A DNA stretch of 18,194 nucleotides, from positions 1 to 18,194 of the forward strand of contig DMJJ01000155.1 in assembly GCA_003452185.1 (NCBI GenBank). Reading direction: 5' to 3'. Made by a program: the position numbers and the translations under genes. Under the pieces are notes generated by a model. It did no database searches, was not told where the DNA came from, and saw only the letters and a list, made by a program, of their open reading frames with translations. How positions within the stretch are numbered: the first letter of the stretch is position 1; each line of letters opens with the position of its first letter. This document shows positions 8,153-15,112 of the stretch, piece by piece. Source of the stretch: Verrucomicrobiales bacterium. GTDB lineage: Bacteria > Verrucomicrobiota > Verrucomicrobiia > Limisphaerales > UBA11320.

Positions 8153-8176
8153 GGAGGGATCGGCCGGCGGATTGAG

Positions 8177-8192
8177 TGGCATGCTCCTTGCA
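8177..8192 (+). promoter_or_regulatory. Sigma-54 (-24/-12) promoter
   Basis: TGGCATGCTCCTTGCA matches the sigma-54 consensus TGGCAYR-N4-TTGCW at every defined position. GG at 8178-8179 is the -24 element and GC at 8190-8191 the -12 element, with the required spacing. The predicted transcription start is near 8203, giving a leader of about 150 bases before the coiled-coil protein gene. It lies 284 bases after a sigma-54-dependent activator gene, which makes a chance match unlikely. Confidence 0.85.
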
Positions 8193-8202
8193 ATGGATTA
8201 AG

Positions 8203-8356
8203 TCGCTCGGGTCTCCCACCTGCGGAGCAGGGTGTGGTTGGCAGGATGAGATTGAGAAATAAAAGGCCAGAAACTGGATGCGATGGCGTCAGGATGTGGT
8301 AACTGAGAATGGGGTCAGGACGCCCGATCTGATGGTGGCCGAGGATGATGCGAGAG
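8203..8356 (+). other. Predicted 5' leader of the sigma-54 operon
   Basis: This untranslated leader starts near 8203. A bulged hairpin forms from CACCTGC (8217-8223) and GCAGGGTG (8227-8234). An A-rich patch, GAGAAATAAAAGG, follows at about 8253-8265. A possible 18-codon reading frame (ATG at 8247, stop at 8300-8302) has a Shine-Dalgarno-like AGG too close to its ATG; I do not call it a gene. Confidence 0.4.
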
Positions 8357-8893
8357 ATGAATGTGAAGAGAACAGAGAAAGCGTGGAAGAGGCTGGCGGC
8401 CGGCGCCATGGCGGCGTGCCTGCTGGGCACGCTGCCACTCTCCTTATCCGCCCGGGAACCGAACGAACCTCCCCGCTCGGAGGATTCCCCCGGTCGTGGT
8501 CGCGATGATGCACCCAACATCAAGCACCATGGAACCCAGGTGGGCCGGTCCGGCAAGGAGGACGGCACGGCGTCGGGAAGGCCGGATGTGCTTCCCTCCG
8601 ACGTGAAGGTCCTGATCGAGAAATTCAAGGCCGACCGGGAGAAGTTCCTCAAGCAACAGCAGGAGCTCGAACGTCAGCTCAAGCAGGATGGCCAGGCGAA
8701 TCGTGAGGCGCTTCGTGAGCAGCTCAAGGCGAGCCTGGACCGATGGAAGGAGCAGCAGAAGGAGTTTCGCGACCAGTTGAAGGAGCGAACCCGGGGCCTC
8801 TCGGGCGAGGTTCGGGAAATGGACCGCGTCATCACCTCCGGCAGCGGCGGTGGAAGCGGAGGGGGACACCACGGGCGTGGAGGCGGCAACTAG
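8357..8893 (+). CDS. Secreted coiled-coil protein with Gly/His-rich tail
   Basis: I do not recognise a named family. The protein is 178 residues from the ATG at 8357; in-frame ATGs at 8345 and 8348 would add four or three residues. GAGG at 8341-8344 lies 12 bases before 8357 and is too close to the earlier ATGs, so 8357 is preferred but not certain. A signal peptide is clear: charged MNVKRTEKAWKR, hydrophobic core LAAGAMAACLLGTLPLSL, cleavage probably after LSA. A polar, disordered-looking stretch follows. The second half is a strongly helical, Lys/Glu/Gln-rich coiled coil with heptad-like spacing (EKFLKQQQELERQLKQ and similar). The end is Gly/Ser-rich with two His (SGGGHHGRGGGN). It is the first gene after the sigma-54 promoter, so probably the most strongly induced. 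A periplasmic or extracellular structural or sensing role is possible; function unknown. Confidence 0.8.
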   Translation: MNVKRTEKAWKRLAAGAMAACLLGTLPLSLSAREPNEPPRSEDSPGRGRDDAPNIKHHGTQVGRSGKEDGTASGRPDVLPSDVKVLIEKFKADREKFLKQQQELERQLKQDGQANREALREQLKASLDRWKEQQKEFRDQLKERTRGLSGEVREMDRVITSGSGGGSGGGHHGRGGGN

Positions 8894-8967
8894 CCTCGAC
8901 ACGGTCATGAAGACGTGCCGACCGATTCGTTCTGGAAGTGGAAGCCGCAGGAACACTGCAGTTCTGG

Positions 8968-10107
8968 ATGGACAGAGGGAGGGCCTGGTTCCCGGCGCGG
9001 GGAGGCGTGTTCCTTCCGTTCCTGCTCTCGCTCCTCACCCTGATCTCCCCCGTGCGAGCTGAACCGCTGGAGAACTCCCCAATGCCCACCCCGTGGGTTT
9101 GGACGAAGGATGTCTGGGCCGACGGCGGCTACCAGGACAACGTCCTCTTCTCCCATGATGCCCGGGAGGCCAGTCCCTTTGCCCGGGTCGGCGCCGAGCT
9201 GGGGTTCCTTCGGGCGGGAACGGAACGGTTCCATTTTCAGGGGGCGGTGAGTTTCGAGGAAAAGCGCTTCACCTCGGCCGAGACCGTGGACCACGAGCGG
9301 TTCGCGTCGGCCAACGCCGAGGCCTCGTACGACCTGGGGCGGGATTGGCGCCTGAGCCTGGCCGGGCGCTATGGATACCAGGACCAGGTGACGGATGCGT
9401 CGATCACCGACACCAACCTCGCCTCATTCCCCGTCCAGAGCCATACCTTTGAGCTTCGACCCTCGGCCCGTGTCGGGCTTCGCCCGGGATGGTGGATGGA
9501 GCTGGGCGCGATGGTCACCCGGCAGCGCTACCTCCAGGGGGAGTTGGATGACTACTGGGAGTTTGGTCCCCGGGTCCAGGTCGGCCACGAGTACGGGCAT
9601 CGCTCGGAGCTCACGGCTGAGGTCGCCGTCGCCAGCCGCGCCTACGACGAGCGGGTCCGTTTCACCGCGGCCGGGGATCCGCTCCCGGGCGAACCCCTGA
9701 CCTACCGCATCCCCTCCGTCACCCTTCAGGCCCGGCACTTCTGGGACACGGCCCGCCATTGGCGAACCTTGACGAAGCTGACGGCCGAGAAGGTGGAGGA
9801 CAACGGGTCTGGGTTCTTCAGTTACGAGCGGCTGGGGCTGGTCCAGCAGGTTCGGTATCGCACGGCGCGATGGGAGATCAAGGGGCAGGTGCAGCTCACC
9901 CGGTACCGGTACGCCCGGCAGCGGGACGATGCGGGGACCGCCCCGCGGGAGCGGGATCTGGTGCGGGGGAACCTGCATGTTGAACGGAGCCTTGGGCGGT
10001 ATCTGAACGTGCACGGCGACTACGAGTGCGAGCGGTCCTTCTCCAACACGCAGATCGACAGCTACCTCGCCAACACCGTCAGCCTGGGCCTTGGGGTGGA
10101 ATTCTAA
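8968..10107 (+). CDS. Outer-membrane beta-barrel protein
   Basis: This 379-residue protein starts at ATG 8968; a GTG at 8938 would add ten residues, but the ATG start gives a typical signal peptide. That peptide has RGRAWFPARGG, then the hydrophobic core VFLPFLLSLLTLIS, with cleavage probably after PVRA. The rest shows alternating polar and aromatic or hydrophobic residues typical of amphipathic strands (for example WRLSLAGRYGYQDQ, WWMELGAMVTRQRYLQG, WEIKGQVQLTRYRYARQ). The chain ends in Phe (SLGLGVEF), the C-terminal signature recognised by the BAM assembly machinery. The strand count looks compatible with a barrel of 14-18 strands, but I cannot fix it. It lies 74 bases after the coiled-coil gene and 4 bases before the kinase gene, which indicates one operon. 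It may be a pore, anchor or exporter for its neighbours; no substrate can be read from the sequence. Confidence 0.82.
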   Translation: MDRGRAWFPARGGVFLPFLLSLLTLISPVRAEPLENSPMPTPWVWTKDVWADGGYQDNVLFSHDAREASPFARVGAELGFLRAGTERFHFQGAVSFEEKRFTSAETVDHERFASANAEASYDLGRDWRLSLAGRYGYQDQVTDASITDTNLASFPVQSHTFELRPSARVGLRPGWWMELGAMVTRQRYLQGELDDYWEFGPRVQVGHEYGHRSELTAEVAVASRAYDERVRFTAAGDPLPGEPLTYRIPSVTLQARHFWDTARHWRTLTKLTAEKVEDNGSGFFSYERLGLVQQVRYRTARWEIKGQVQLTRYRYARQRDDAGTAPRERDLVRGNLHVERSLGRYLNVHGDYECERSFSNTQIDSYLANTVSLGLGVEF

Positions 10108-10111
10108 CCCG

Positions 10112-13100
10112 ATGGCCCCGACCCCAGGCATCCCGCTGCTGCATCGCGCTCGTCGCGGGCTGGGCCGTTTTGAGCGCTCGGCCTGGTTCCGGCCTGTCGT
10201 CGTGGTGCTCACGGTCTGCCTGTTCGGGCTGGCGATGGGGGTTATCACGCGGCAGCAGCGTGCGGAGCTCGAGTCCCAGATCGTGGGCCGCGATGCCGAC
10301 CTGCTCCAGGCGGTCGCCCGGCTTCATCTCCAGATGGCCCTTGCCGAGTCGGGGACCAACCGGGTTGAGGAAACCACCCTCTTCAACGCGGTGCTCAAGA
10401 CCTCGAGCCTGGCGGGGGTGATCGGGGCCCGGCTGTTCACGGCCGACGGGGAGTTCAGTACCTCGTTTCCCATCAACGTTGCGGAGGCGAGGCTGGCGCC
10501 CGCGGATCTGGAGAGCCTTCGGGCCGGGCGCCCGATTGCCCGTTTCCGGCCCGACGCCCCGCTGGAGGACCTCTTTTTCGATGCGGCGGCCGACCCTGCG
10601 CAGTCCGGGAGGCGGATCCCGATGCTCGACGTGGCGATCCCGTTGATCGCCGGCCCCGGCGGGGGGAGTCCCCCGGCGGGGTACGCCCTGTTCACCATTG
10701 AGGGGCACACGGTGGAGGGGGAGTTCCGGCGCCTGAGGCAGGGGCTGCTCCGTCGGGCCGCGATGGTGTTTGGCGTAGCCGCCGCGGCCATCGGCCTGGC
10801 GCTCATGTGGGCGTTCGGGCGTCTCCAGGCGGTGAACCGCACGCTGCTGGAGAGGACCTCCCGGCTCCAGAGAGCGAACCAGGAGCTGGCGCTCTCCGCC
10901 AAGACCTCGGCCCTGGGATCCGTGGCGGCGCATCTCGTCCATGGGATGAAGAATCCGCTCTTCGGCCTCCAGGCCATCGCCTCCGAGCGATCCCGGGAGG
11001 AGACCGAGGACCGGGGTGAGGATTGGCGGGTGGTGTCGGCGGCGGCGGAGCGGCTCCAGACCCTGATCACCGAGACCGTGAGCATCCTGGGGGAGGAGGA
11101 GAGCACCGACCGGTATGAGGTCCCGCTCGGTGAGATTCTCGACCAGTTTCGCAGGAAATTCGATGCCCCGGCCCGCGCCTCTGGAATTCTGCTCGAGGTG
11201 GACGGGACCCTGGCCGGGAGGACCGACAACCGCACGGCGAGCCTCCTCGGGCTCATCCTCGCCAACCTGGCGCAGAACGCACTCCAGGCGACGGCCCGCG
11301 GGATGCGCGTCGCCTTGCAGGTGGTGGTTGACGGCGAGGGGGTTGATTTCCGCGTCAGCGACCAGGGAACCGGGATCCCGGAGGGGTTGCGGGGTTCGCT
11401 CTTTGTCCCGTGCCGCTCCACCAAGCCGGGCGGAAGCGGCATCGGCCTCGCGATCAGTCGTCAGCTGGCCCTGCACCTCGGCGCCGAGCTCCGGCTGGTG
11501 CAGACCGGGCCGACCGGGTCGGTCTTTTCCCTCCGCCTGCCGCTGGAATGCCTGCGTCTTGAGTCCGCCCCTCCGGCTGCGGGCCCGCGCCGGATCATTC
11601 CCCTCGGGATGGTGGCGGCCGGGCTCGGGGCGTTGGGCCTCCTTGCGGGCGCCGCTCCCCTCTCCGCCCAGTCCCCGCGCTGGCGCTGGGCCAACCCGAC
11701 GCCCCACGGGAACCACGTGTACGACATGGTGTCCAACCTCGGAGTCACCGTGCAGGTCGGGGACCGGGGGCAGGCCCACGCGAGCGCAGACCTGGCGGCG
11801 TGGGAGCCGCTCGACACCGGGACCACGAACGCGCTCCTGGCGACGGTGTTCCAGGGGGATCGTCTCTTCATCACGGGGGAACGGGGGACGGTGCTGTTCG
11901 CGGACTCCCTGGATGAGATCCAGGCGGGCCGGCTGGACATCGCGACCGATGATTGGCTCGAGGGGGTCGCCTCCTCCGGCAGCCGCCTGATCGCGGCCGG
12001 GGACAACGCTGCGCTCTACATCAGTGATGACTCCGGGACGAACTGGACCCGCAAGACGGTCCAGTTTTCAAACTGGCTGACGGGCATCACCTACGGGTCG
12101 ACCAAGGGGTTCCTGGTGGTGGGGGAGGATGGGTTCGCCGCGATCAGTTCGAACGGCAACAGCTGGAACCCCCAGAAGACCGGGGTCACGAACACCTTCT
12201 TCCGGGCGCGGTTCCTGAACAACACCTACTTTGCCGTCGGCACGCGGGGAGCCCTGCTGAGCAGCCCCGACGGGCAGAAGTGGACGGTGCTCCCCACGGG
12301 GGTCACCAACTCGCTCTTCGATATCGCCTGGAATGGATCCTCCTATCTTCTGGTCGGGGACGGGGAGGTGTTGGTGGCCTCCGCGCCGACTGCCTGGACG
12401 AACACCCGAGGCGTTGGGCGCCCTGTTCCTCCCCCCCGGTGGACTTACTACGCCGCGACCTGGGAGGGGGCCGAGTACCTCCTGGCAGGGCGGACCGGGA
12501 TGATCGTGCATGGCTACAGCACCAATGGTGTCGCCGGGGACCTCAACCTGGCCTGGGAGACCCACAGCGACCCGGTGCGCAACTGGCTCTGGGACGTCAC
12601 GCGGGTCTCCGGTCGGTACGTCGTGGTTGGGGACCTCGGAACCTTGATGACGAGCGGCGACGGGTTCGCGTGGTCGCTGGAACTCCCTCCCAACGTCGCC
12701 ACCAATGTGCTGATGCTTGGGGTGGGGGGGGACACGAACACCCTGGTGGCCGTCGGCTCCCGCGGCACCGCGCTCTACAGCACCCGGTCCTTCACCAATG
12801 TGGTGAGCACCAATCAGGTGATCGTCGGAATCAACACCACCAACACCGTGGTGTCGACGAATCTCGTGAACACGCTAGGCATCTTCTGGGCGGCCGCCGC
12901 CGCCTCCGGGACCACGAACGATCTGGCGGCCGCGGTCCGGTTCCGTGGCGGCTCCCTGGTCGCGGTCGGGGGGCATGGGGCCGTGGTCCGGAGCGACGAC
13001 GAGGGACGGACCTGGACGCCCCTCCCGCGCCCCGCCGATGTGTTCCTGAGCGGGTTGGCGGTTTTCCACGACACCCTCGTGGCGGTTGGCGACCGGGGAA

Positions 13101-13732
13101 CCATCCTCACCTCCACGAATGCCACCAACTGGGTCGCCCACCCAAGCGGCACCACGAACTGGATTTTTCGCGTCCGGGCGCTGGAGGAGACGCTCGTGGC
13201 GGTCGGGGAAGGGGGCGTGGTGCTGAGCAGCCCGGACGGCCTCGCGTGGCGAGCCGAGAGCAGCGGCACCACCCGATGGCTGAACGACGTGACCTCGGTC
13301 GCGGAGCCCGTGCCGGCCTGGTATGCGGTCGGGGTTCAGGGGACCGTGCTCGTCAAGACCAACGGGGGAGGCTGGGCCCCGGCTGATTCCATCACCCAGC
13401 GCTCCCTGTACGGGATCAGCCACAACGAAACCGGGCAGTTGGTGACCGTGGGGATCGAGGGGGCGATCCTCCGCACGCAGCTCACCCTGCCGCAGGATCC
13501 GATCTCGTTCCTCTCCTTCGACTCGCAGACCAACCGGCTGACGTTCCTCATGACAGGAGTCACGGGCCAGCGGTTCGCGCTCGACCGGACGGATGATGTC
13601 TCCTCGCCGACGAACTGGATTCTCGGGCCGACCCTTGAGTTCCTGGATCCCTCGGGAACCCTCCTCTACGTTGAGGATCAGGGGACCAATATTCCGCCGG
13701 CGAGGGAGTTCCGGGCCCGGCAAGTTCACTGA
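10112..13732 (+). CDS. Histidine kinase fused in frame to a secreted 14-repeat beta-propeller
   Basis: This is a 1206-residue protein starting at ATG 10112, 4 bases after the barrel gene, with GGGTGGA upstream. The membrane segment at 25-46 is followed by an outside sensor region (about 47-210) and a second segment at 216-236. The cytoplasmic kinase core follows. H277 in the H-box HLVHGMKNPL is the phospho-acceptor; N-box ANLAQNALQA is at 384-393, and D417 lies in G1 VSDQGTGIP. The F/G2 box is FVPCRSTKPGGSGIGLAIS. After the ATPase domain comes RRIIPLG and a third hydrophobic segment at about 497-516 ending AAPLSAQ, like a signal peptide. From 521 to 1123 there are about 14 YCF48/BNR-like repeats of the form GxxGTxLxSxDGxxW, roughly 43 residues each, enough for two seven-bladed propellers. 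A beta-rich tail of about 80 residues closes the chain. No stop codon separates the halves. The probable partner regulator is at 6429. Confidence 0.9.
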   Translation: MAPTPGIPLLHRARRGLGRFERSAWFRPVVVVLTVCLFGLAMGVITRQQRAELESQIVGRDADLLQAVARLHLQMALAESGTNRVEETTLFNAVLKTSSLAGVIGARLFTADGEFSTSFPINVAEARLAPADLESLRAGRPIARFRPDAPLEDLFFDAAADPAQSGRRIPMLDVAIPLIAGPGGGSPPAGYALFTIEGHTVEGEFRRLRQGLLRRAAMVFGVAAAAIGLALMWAFGRLQAVNRTLLERTSRLQRANQELALSAKTSALGSVAAHLVHGMKNPLFGLQAIASERSREETEDRGEDWRVVSAAAERLQTLITETVSILGEEESTDRYEVPLGEILDQFRRKFDAPARASGILLEVDGTLAGRTDNRTASLLGLILANLAQNALQATARGMRVALQVVVDGEGVDFRVSDQGTGIPEGLRGSLFVPCRSTKPGGSGIGLAISRQLALHLGAELRLVQTGPTGSVFSLRLPLECLRLESAPPAAGPRRIIPLGMVAAGLGALGLLAGAAPLSAQSPRWRWANPTPHGNHVYDMVSNLGVTVQVGDRGQAHASADLAAWEPLDTGTTNALLATVFQGDRLFITGERGTVLFADSLDEIQAGRLDIATDDWLEGVASSGSRLIAAGDNAALYISDDSGTNWTRKTVQFSNWLTGITYGSTKGFLVVGEDGFAAISSNGNSWNPQKTGVTNTFFRARFLNNTYFAVGTRGALLSSPDGQKWTVLPTGVTNSLFDIAWNGSSYLLVGDGEVLVASAPTAWTNTRGVGRPVPPPRWTYYAATWEGAEYLLAGRTGMIVHGYSTNGVAGDLNLAWETHSDPVRNWLWDVTRVSGRYVVVGDLGTLMTSGDGFAWSLELPPNVATNVLMLGVGGDTNTLVAVGSRGTALYSTRSFTNVVSTNQVIVGINTTNTVVSTNLVNTLGIFWAAAAASGTTNDLAAAVRFRGGSLVAVGGHGAVVRSDDEGRTWTPLPRPADVFLSGLAVFHDTLVAVGDRGTILTSTNATNWVAHPSGTTNWIFRVRALEETLVAVGEGGVVLSSPDGLAWRAESSGTTRWLNDVTSVAEPVPAWYAVGVQGTVLVKTNGGGWAPADSITQRSLYGISHNETGQLVTVGIEGAILRTQLTLPQDPISFLSFDSQTNRLTFLMTGVTGQRFALDRTDDVSSPTNWILGPTLEFLDPSGTLLYVEDQGTNIPPAREFRARQVH
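11594..11665 (+). other. Signal-peptide-like third membrane segment joining kinase and propeller
   Basis: Residues 495-518 of the kinase-propeller protein run from IIPLGMVAAGLGALGLLAG to the end of APLSA. Two arginines precede the hydrophobic core, favouring N-in/C-out insertion and thus export of everything after it. A cleavage site after LSA is plausible for signal peptidase I. The internal ATG at 11609 could in principle start a separate secreted propeller, but no Shine-Dalgarno sequence stands before it. Confidence 0.65.
11669..13480 (+). repeat. Fourteen YCF48/BNR-like beta-propeller repeats
   Basis: Repeat cores can be read in order as GDRGQAHAS, GERGTVLFA, GDNAALYIS, GEDGFAAIS, GTRGALLSS, GDGEVLVAS, GRTGMIVHG, GDLGTLMTS, GSRGTALYS, GGHGAVVRS, GDRGTILTS, GEGGVVLSS, GVQGTVLVK and GIEGAILRT. 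Most are preceded by a V/L-V-A-V-G strand and followed by W after a D-G or T-N turn. A Thr/Asn-rich insert (NVVSTNQVIVGINTTNTVV) interrupts the series after repeat 9. Confidence 0.8.
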
Positions 13733-13803
13733 CTCCTTTGGGTCCCGCGGCCGCCCCTTTTTGATTGCCCAAATCCCCCGACTCGATACTCTCCCAGTAT
13801 CGC
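13733..13803. other. Short gap after the kinase-propeller gene
   Basis: These 71 bases contain a GC-rich stretch with palindromic GCGGCCGC followed by CCCTTTTTG at about 13755-13763. This could act as a weak terminator, although the stem is short. No clear promoter or Shine-Dalgarno sequence for the next gene is visible. Confidence 0.3.
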
Positions 13804-14619
13804 ATGGCGCGTTTGTTTCAGATGTTCGCGTCCCTTGAAGGCGCGACGGCCTCTCAGAGCGATCTTGCCGTTCCTCTGCTCATCTTCTGCGTCTTCGCGG
13901 TCCTGCTTGTCGGTTTGGTTTTCGTGGTTTTGATCTACCGGCATACCAAGGTGACACGGAACATGATCCGGGGTCGCCGGGATCCCGAGCCGTGGCGGAT
14001 GCCCGACCGGTACCTCTGGCAGCCGGTGTTCGACACCCCGTTCCGGTGGCTTGCGGTCCGCGGGGTGGATGCAGCCGTCATTCAGGAGGTCCTCCACATC
14101 CGGAACCCACGCCCCTGTTCCTGGGAGGAGGGGTTGCATCGCGCTCTCGATCACAAGCTCTTCATTTCCCCCCCGGTGAACGGGTGGATCCTGGTGATGG
14201 GGGCCGACCTTCCGGACCCGGGTGAGGACGTCGACGAGTGCTTCCATTTCCTGACGCACGTCAGCCGGGAGCTGGGGGAGGTCCAGTTTTTCAGCATGAA
14301 CCGGCTCTTCAGTCATCATGCCTGGGCATCGCTGCTCGATGGGAAGGTGGAGCGGGCGTATGCCTGGAACGGGCAGACGGTGTGGAATCAGGGGAAGGCG
14401 ACCGAGGCCGAGGAGGCGCTCAGGCTCAGGACCTTCGACTACGGTGAACCGCCGGAGAAGAGCTTCTTTACCCACGCCGACCCCCTGGGGGCCACGACTG
14501 AAAAGCTCACCTCGTTGGCGGCCCGGTGGAGTGTGGATCCGACGACGGTGGACTTCCGGGCGCTGCGCGACGCCCGGGGGATCTCTGGACGGTTTTCTCC
14601 CTTCCACCCCGATCGCTAG
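13804..14619 (+). CDS. Membrane-anchored protein of unknown function
   Basis: I do not recognise this 271-residue protein. The ATG at 13804 is chosen because the residues before it (back to a TTG at 13765) look unstructured; no good Shine-Dalgarno sequence is visible for either. One strong membrane segment at 21-45 (LAVPLLIFCVFAVLLVGLVFVVLIY) is followed by basic residues (RHTKVTRNMIRGRR), so the C-terminal 220 residues are probably cytoplasmic. That part is mixed alpha/beta with several Trp and aromatic clusters. An example is the region 147-197, which ends in a repeating pattern around HHAWASLLDGKVERAYAW. It ends TAG at 14617-14619, 4 bases before the zinc-ribbon gene, suggesting translational coupling and a shared role. 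Confidence 0.75.
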   Translation: MARLFQMFASLEGATASQSDLAVPLLIFCVFAVLLVGLVFVVLIYRHTKVTRNMIRGRRDPEPWRMPDRYLWQPVFDTPFRWLAVRGVDAAVIQEVLHIRNPRPCSWEEGLHRALDHKLFISPPVNGWILVMGADLPDPGEDVDECFHFLTHVSRELGEVQFFSMNRLFSHHAWASLLDGKVERAYAWNGQTVWNQGKATEAEEALRLRTFDYGEPPEKSFFTHADPLGATTEKLTSLAARWSVDPTTVDFRALRDARGISGRFSPFHPDR

Positions 14620-14623
14620 GACG

Positions 14624-14893
14624 ATGCCGGAGACCTGCCCCAACTGCGGTGCCTTGGTGCCTGAGCGGGCGAAGGCCTGTCCTGAGTGCGGGGCGGACGA
14701 GGAGACGGGATGGTCCGAGGATGCCACCGCGCAGCGCCTGGGGGTCGTGGGAGAGGAGTTTGATCACGAGGACTTTGTGCGCAGCGAGTTCGGCTCCTCG
14801 GAGGATCGGATCAAGCCCCGGGGGATTGGCTGGTTTTGGTGGGTCGTTGCGATCCTTCTCCTCCTCCTGTTGGGGTACGCCTTTCTCCGCTGA
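14624..14893 (+). CDS. Small zinc-ribbon protein with C-terminal membrane anchor
   Basis: This 89-residue protein begins with a zinc ribbon: CPNCG at 5-9 and CPECG at 19-23 provide four Cys for one zinc ion. An acidic linker (about 24-60) leads to a single C-terminal membrane segment at 68-86 (GWFWWVVAILLLLLLGYAF), giving a tail-anchored topology with the ribbon in the cytoplasm. Small proteins of this shape are common and mostly uncharacterised. The start is supported by the 4-base spacing from the preceding stop. It probably works with the membrane protein upstream. Confidence 0.85.
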   Translation: MPETCPNCGALVPERAKACPECGADEETGWSEDATAQRLGVVGEEFDHEDFVRSEFGSSEDRIKPRGIGWFWWVVAILLLLLLGYAFLR

Positions 14894-15112
14894 GGCTCCC
14901 TCCTTCCGGCCCGGCAGCTTCCCCGGCCGAATTTGCGGTTGAGTTTCCGTCGGCTCTTTTCCAATGTCCAAGGCTTGCTTCCGGCGGGAATGCTCCCACG
15001 CGAGGCCCTGGCCCAGGATGTGCCGGGGAGCGTGGGGCGGAACGGGCCGAACCTCCCGGAGGCCTCGTTGTAACAACCGGCCCTGAGCCAACAGCCAGAC
15101 CAACACATCACC
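14894..15112 (+). promoter_or_regulatory. Upstream region of the sugar kinase gene with possible RNA hairpin
   Basis: These 219 bases hold no gene. CCCACGC (14995-15001) and GCGTGGG (15030-15036) form a 7-bp stem enclosing a small nested CCTG/CAGG hairpin at 15007-15017. The last 40 bases before the ATG are A/C-rich and lack a clear Shine-Dalgarno sequence. The promoter could not be pinned down, and the hairpin may be a chance outcome of GC-rich sequence. Confidence 0.3.

Larger units (their letters stand above)
7893..8176. other. Long upstream regulatory gap with hairpins and repeats
   Basis: I see no credible gene between the regulator and the sigma-54 promoter. Two adjacent short hairpins lie close behind the regulator: GGGCC-TCTT-GGCCC (8002-8015, followed by GGTTT) and CCTGG-GG-CCAGG (8023-8034). 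They may end its transcript, but the T-run is poor. Further down are a dyad (8072-8104) and a direct repeat (8111-8152), listed separately as possible activator sites. Confidence 0.4.

Noticed and set aside
8239..8256. Another TGGCAGG...TTG in the operon leader as a sigma-54 promoter
   Set aside because: The -12 element is two bases too far and lacks GC.
8247..8302. 18-codon upstream reading frame in the operon leader
   Set aside because: Shine-Dalgarno-like sequence too close to the ATG, and no regulatory codon pattern is visible.
11609..11611. Internal ATG as the start of a separate propeller gene
   Set aside because: No Shine-Dalgarno sequence and no upstream stop in frame; a fusion is the simpler reading, although a second start cannot be excluded.
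10079..11779. Minus-strand open frame of 566 codons opposite the kinase
   Set aside because: It lies fully antisense to a kinase with all conserved boxes; its composition is Arg/Pro/Gly-rich as expected for a shadow in GC-rich DNA, and no motif is seen.
8345..13732. PEP-CTERM / exosortase system, suggested by the PrsR-like regulator
   Set aside because: None of the exported proteins ends in a PEP motif with membrane helix and basic tail, and no exosortase is present.
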